Assembly: GCF_001280425.1 (NCBI RefSeq) | Contig: NZ_LIUF01000001.1 | Location: forward strand, 848,945-912,944 | DNA length: 64,000 nt | Direction: 5' to 3' | Source of the DNA: Haloarcula rubripromontorii | Lineage (GTDB): Archaea; Halobacteriota; Halobacteria; Halobacteriales; Haloarculaceae | Shown here: in pieces, positions 61,438-64,000 of the stretch | Layout: the number at the start of each line of letters is the position of its first letter | Position numbering within the stretch: the first letter of the stretch is position 1 | Translations under genes and position numbers: made by a program | Notes under the pieces: model-generated | Told to the model about the DNA's origin: nothing | The model's database searches: none | What the model saw: only the letters and a program-made list of their open reading frames with translations

Positions 61438-61540
61438 CGAGCGCGGCCGCAGGTCGCGCTCGGAGCCTTTTTAGCGTGGACTTTTGCGGCGGGGTGCCCG
61501 CAGCGCCGGCGGCGCGAGGACACTCTCGCCGTAAAAAGGT
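61438..61540. repeat. Structured intergenic element D (relative of element C)
   Basis: Hairpin CGAGCGCG...CGCGCTCG (61438-61462), hairpin GCGCC-ggc-GGCGC (61503-61515) and an overlapping GCGAG...CTCGC (61514-61529). On the minus strand the linker CGCCGCAAAAGTCCACGCTA, then AAAAGGC, matches the linker of element C (CGCGGCAAAA...AAAAAGGC). It abuts the hisG stop, so it may serve as its terminator. Confidence 0.6.
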
Positions 61541-61541
61541 A

Positions 61542-62390
61542 CTATTCAACCAGCCGCTCTATTTCGGTTACGAGGATGTCGCTCGCGCCCACGTCCTTGA
61601 GCGAGCTAATCGTCTCGAAGACGGCGCGCTCCTCGACGACGGCGTGAACGGCGAGCTGGTCGGAGCCGGCGATGTCCATTACGGTGGGGCCGCCCATGCC
61701 CGGAAGCACGTCTTTCACGTCATCGAGGGCGTCCTCGGGGGCGTTCATCATCAGATAGCGTTTGTTTTCGGCGGCGAGGACCGAGCCGAGCGCAGTGTCG
61801 ACCTGCCGCACCTTCTCGTCGTCGGCGGTGTCCTCGCGGGCGAACAGGCGGACGGAGCTTTCGAGCACCTCGTCGACGACGGCCAGCCGGTTCATCCGGA
61901 GCGTCGTCCCGGTCGAGGTGATGTCGACGATGCCGTCGGCAATGTCGACGTGTGGAGTCAGTTCCGTCGCGCCGGACACCTCGGTCACGTCCACGTCGAC
62001 GTCGACGCGGTCGAAGTACCGGCGGGTGATGGTCGGGAACTCCGTGGCGATGCGGCCTCCCTCGAAGTCGTAGACTGTCTCGACGTGGCTGTCCTCCGGT
62101 GCGGCGAGGACGAGGCGACAGCGGCCGAAATCGAGGTCGCGGAGTTCGACGAGGTCGTCGGCGTCGGACTCCCGGACCTGGTCGAGACCGGTGATGCCCA
62201 CGTCGGCAGCGCCGTCCGCGACGTACTCGGGGATGTCGGCGGCGCGGGCGTACAGGACGGTCACGTCCGGGTCGACGGTGTCGGCGTGCAGTTGGCGGTC
62301 GGCCCCGTCGACCAGATGGAGGCCGGCCCGTTCGAGCAGTTCCTCGCTTGGTTCGTGCAGGCGGCCCTTGTTGGGGACGGCGATTCGCAT
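61542..62390 (-). CDS. hisG: ATP phosphoribosyltransferase, long form
   Basis: 282-aa first enzyme of histidine synthesis. Catalytic domain: [47 protein letters not shown] and the PRPP loop [16 protein letters not shown] (about 150-165). The C-terminal 75 residues ([20 protein letters not shown] onward) form the ACT-like regulatory domain that mediates feedback inhibition by histidine, so HisZ is not needed. No neighbouring his gene except hisH 30 kb away. Confidence 0.97.
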   Translation of the reverse strand: MRIAVPNKGRLHEPSEELLERAGLHLVDGADRQLHADTVDPDVTVLYARAADIPEYVADGAADVGITGLDQVRESDADDLVELRDLDFGRCRLVLAAPEDSHVETVYDFEGGRIATEFPTITRRYFDRVDVDVDVTEVSGATELTPHVDIADGIVDITSTGTTLRMNRLAVVDEVLESSVRLFAREDTADDEKVRQVDTALGSVLAAENKRYLMMNAPEDALDDVKDVLPGMGGPTVMDIAGSDQLAVHAVVEERAVFETISSLKDVGASDILVTEIERLVE

Positions 62391-62458
62391 ACGCCTACTG
62401 GCAGGCCGTGGGGCAACTGTCTTTCCCCTCAGGCTGGCCGGGCCTGTGGGCGGAGCCG

Positions 62459-63664
62459 CTACAGGCGGTCCCGGCGTGGGAGGGCAACGAAGGTCCCCGC
62501 AGCCAGCAGCGTCAGGGCAGCGAGACCGTAGAATGCGACGGCAAACAGGTTCTGGTCGGCGAGCAGGCCGACAGCCGTCGAGCCCAGTGAACTGATCGCG
62601 AAGAAACCGGTCCGGAGCAGCCCCCAGCCGGTCCCTTCGGCGGCGTCAGGCAGCGTGTCGACGATGTAGGCATTGGCCAGCGGGCCGACGCTCATCCGAA
62701 CCCCGATGAGGCCGGAGACGACGGCCAGCGGCACGACGCCGCGGACGGACGGAATGAGCACGAGCGGAACGGTACTGACGAGTGCGACAGCGGTCAGGAC
62801 GCTGGGCGTTCCGTATCGGTCGGCGAGCCGGCCAGTGGCTGTCTGTGAGAGTGCGCCACCGACGAACAGCACCGAGAGGAGCGCCCCGGCGGTCCCCTGT
62901 GAGATACCCCGGACCGTGACTAGATACGTTGTGAGAAACGCTGTCACAGCCTGAAAGGCGAACAGCATCAGTGTCTTTCCCGAAACCGACAGCACGAGCC
63001 GGCGGTTGTGAAAGCCGGTGAGGACTGTTCGGAGGTCCTGTCGGAGACTCCGCTCGGACTCGTCAGACGGACGGTCCGAGACCGAGAGCCAGAGCGCGCC
63101 GGCGACGAGCATGAACAGCGGAGCGGCGCTGGCAAGCGCGAGCCGCCAGCCGTACCGGGTCGTGACGAACGCGGCGACGGCGGGCAGTACGGCCGCCCCG
63201 AGAGAGCCGGCGGCCATCACGACACCGAAGGCGGTCCCCTCGCGGGCGTCGAACGTCCGTGAGAGCGCGGTCCCGCGCGTCGGGCCGTACAGTCCCGTCC
63301 CGAACCCGAACGCGCCCGTTGCGATGAGAAACAGCGAGAACACCGGCGCGAAAAAGTAGCCCAGTAGTCCGACGCCCGAAAGCAGCGCTGCCGCCACCAG
63401 CAGCGTCCGTTCCCCGATTCGGTCGATGAGCACCCCAGCGGGAAACTGAACTGCCGCGTACGTGAGCCAGAGTACCGTCACCGCGAGCCCCGCCTCCGCG
63501 TTCGAGATGACGAACTCCTCGCGTATCGTCGGGAGAACCGCTGGGACGACAAACCGCATCCCGAGGACGAGGAACCAGCCGGCGGCGACGGCAAGCAGCA
63601 TTCGGACTGGGCTTCCGTGTCGAATCGCGCTGACCCGCTGCCGGAGTTGCTCTGCCGCCGCCAT
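62459..63664 (-). CDS. Major facilitator superfamily transporter
   Basis: 401-aa protein with 12 predicted helices. The A-motif-like loop [19 protein letters not shown] lies after helix 2 (about residue 73) and its weaker repeat [12 protein letters not shown] in the second half. Members move sugars, drugs or metabolites by proton coupling. ATG 63664 ([14 protein letters not shown]). Divergent from the amidohydrolase gene; substrate unknown. Confidence 0.92.
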   Translation of the reverse strand: MAAAEQLRQRVSAIRHGSPVRMLLAVAAGWFLVLGMRFVVPAVLPTIREEFVISNAEAGLAVTVLWLTYAAVQFPAGVLIDRIGERTLLVAAALLSGVGLLGYFFAPVFSLFLIATGAFGFGTGLYGPTRGTALSRTFDAREGTAFGVVMAAGSLGAAVLPAVAAFVTTRYGWRLALASAAPLFMLVAGALWLSVSDRPSDESERSLRQDLRTVLTGFHNRRLVLSVSGKTLMLFAFQAVTAFLTTYLVTVRGISQGTAGALLSVLFVGGALSQTATGRLADRYGTPSVLTAVALVSTVPLVLIPSVRGVVPLAVVSGLIGVRMSVGPLANAYIVDTLPDAAEGTGWGLLRTGFFAISSLGSTAVGLLADQNLFAVAFYGLAALTLLAAGTFVALPRRDRL

Positions 63665-63814
63665 TCTCTTGCCCGCTCGAACGCGCCGGAGCCGAAAGAC
63701 CTCTGCGGAACAGGCACTGCTGTCACCGCTACATTCAACAGGGTCGTGACAACACGCCACACAGCAGCGCTGTCGACCCGGCGAACTAAGACCCGCGGTT
63801 GCGAAGCCATCGGC

Positions 63815-64000
63815 ATGAGTGAACTCCTCGTCACCGGCGGGCAGGTCCTCCGCCCGGACCTGACCGTCGAGCGAGCGGACGTACTGGTATCGCAGGACAG
63901 CGGCGACATCGTAGCGGTCGACGAACCGGGCACACTGGACGGTGACGACGAACTCGACGCCAGCGAGGGACTGGTCATTCCCGGGCTGGTCAACGCTCAT
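63815..64000 (+). CDS. Amidohydrolase family protein (partial, N-terminus)
   Basis: 62 residues are visible. MSELLVTGGQVLRPDLTVER begins the small beta domain of amidohydrolases, and LVIPGLVNAH ends at the window edge on the first metal-binding His of the H-x-H motif. This start is like chlorohydrolase/guanine deaminase or TrzN/AtzB-type enzymes. It is divergent from the MFS transporter, which could import its substrate. The reaction cannot be named from this fragment. Confidence 0.82.
   Translation, partial: MSELLVTGGQVLRPDLTVERADVLVSQDSGDIVAVDEPGTLDGDDELDASEGLVIPGLVNAH

Larger units (their letters stand above)
61167..61541. other. 375-bp convergent intergenic region holding two structured elements
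   Basis: Between the 3' ends of the membrane-protein gene and hisG. It contains element B (61202-61317) and element D (about 61438-61540) and no plausible coding frame. The 80 bases between them show nothing recognisable. Confidence 0.6.

Noticed and set aside
61202-61540. tRNA or other stable RNA gene in the hisG gap
   Set aside because: Strong pairing is present, but no cloverleaf, T-loop (GGTTCNANNCC) or CCA-adjacent acceptor pattern was found.

Overview
This window looks like the main chromosome of a haloarchaeon, probably close to Haloarcula. The evidence is the high GC content, very acidic proteins, Tat-dependent lipoprotein export, leaderless promoters with a TATA-like box about 26 bases before ATG or GTG starts, and archaeal information-processing genes (MCM, TFB, aIF2-gamma, Rpo7/RpoE1, Spt4, L40e, Trm1, Trm-G10). 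The species is inferred; no search was possible. I found no rRNA gene, tRNA gene or CRISPR array.

Left part (1-25.5 kb). A chemosensory pair (BMP-type lipoprotein translationally coupled to a HAMP-containing transducer, cut by the window edge) is divergent from mcm. The MCM helicase carries a 477-residue intein in its Walker A motif. Next come an unknown small gene and a tight cluster of three unknown genes plus a MinD/ParA ATPase, which ends tail-to-tail with a TFB gene. After a gene whose 3' end is expanded into a 61-bp tandem repeat come a glutamate-cysteine ligase-like gene, an FMN reductase, a Rieske protein, a TetR/MATE operon with a visible operator, the divergent lrp/glnA pair, a block of membrane proteins and trm1.

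Middle (25.5-46 kb). A 7TM sensor kinase is followed by a tnpB-only IS200/IS605-type element with hairpin ends and a small overlapping upstream gene. Then come a SWIM protein, an ADC-like/SDR/hisH operon, housekeeping enzymes (family 4 UDG, RidA, endonuclease dU-like, Tsr3, SerS), a peroxiredoxin-like protein with a long acidic tail, UspA, metallo-beta-lactamase enzymes and a Na+/H+ antiporter with a TrkA-type C-terminus.

Right part (46-64 kb). This holds a thioesterase, Nudix, thiolase, a membrane protein with five DUF1508 repeats divergent from an AAA ATPase, a nuclease-like DUF5787 protein with a cysteine cluster, a zinc-ribbon HTH regulator, and the conserved archaeal operon aIF2-gamma/PIN/rpoE1/spt4/dephospho-CoA kinase. 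Trm-G10, hisG, an MFS transporter and the start of an amidohydrolase close the window.

The least explained signals are the unknown-gene/MinD cluster between mcm and tfb, the HTH-bearing intein, two pairs of structured intergenic elements (A/B and C/D), and the small gene coupled to tnpB. Three short genes of 37-58 codons (37753, 54998, 59413) were found by reading the gaps. Several starts were moved to internal GTG codons because a TATA-like box lies inside the longer open frame.
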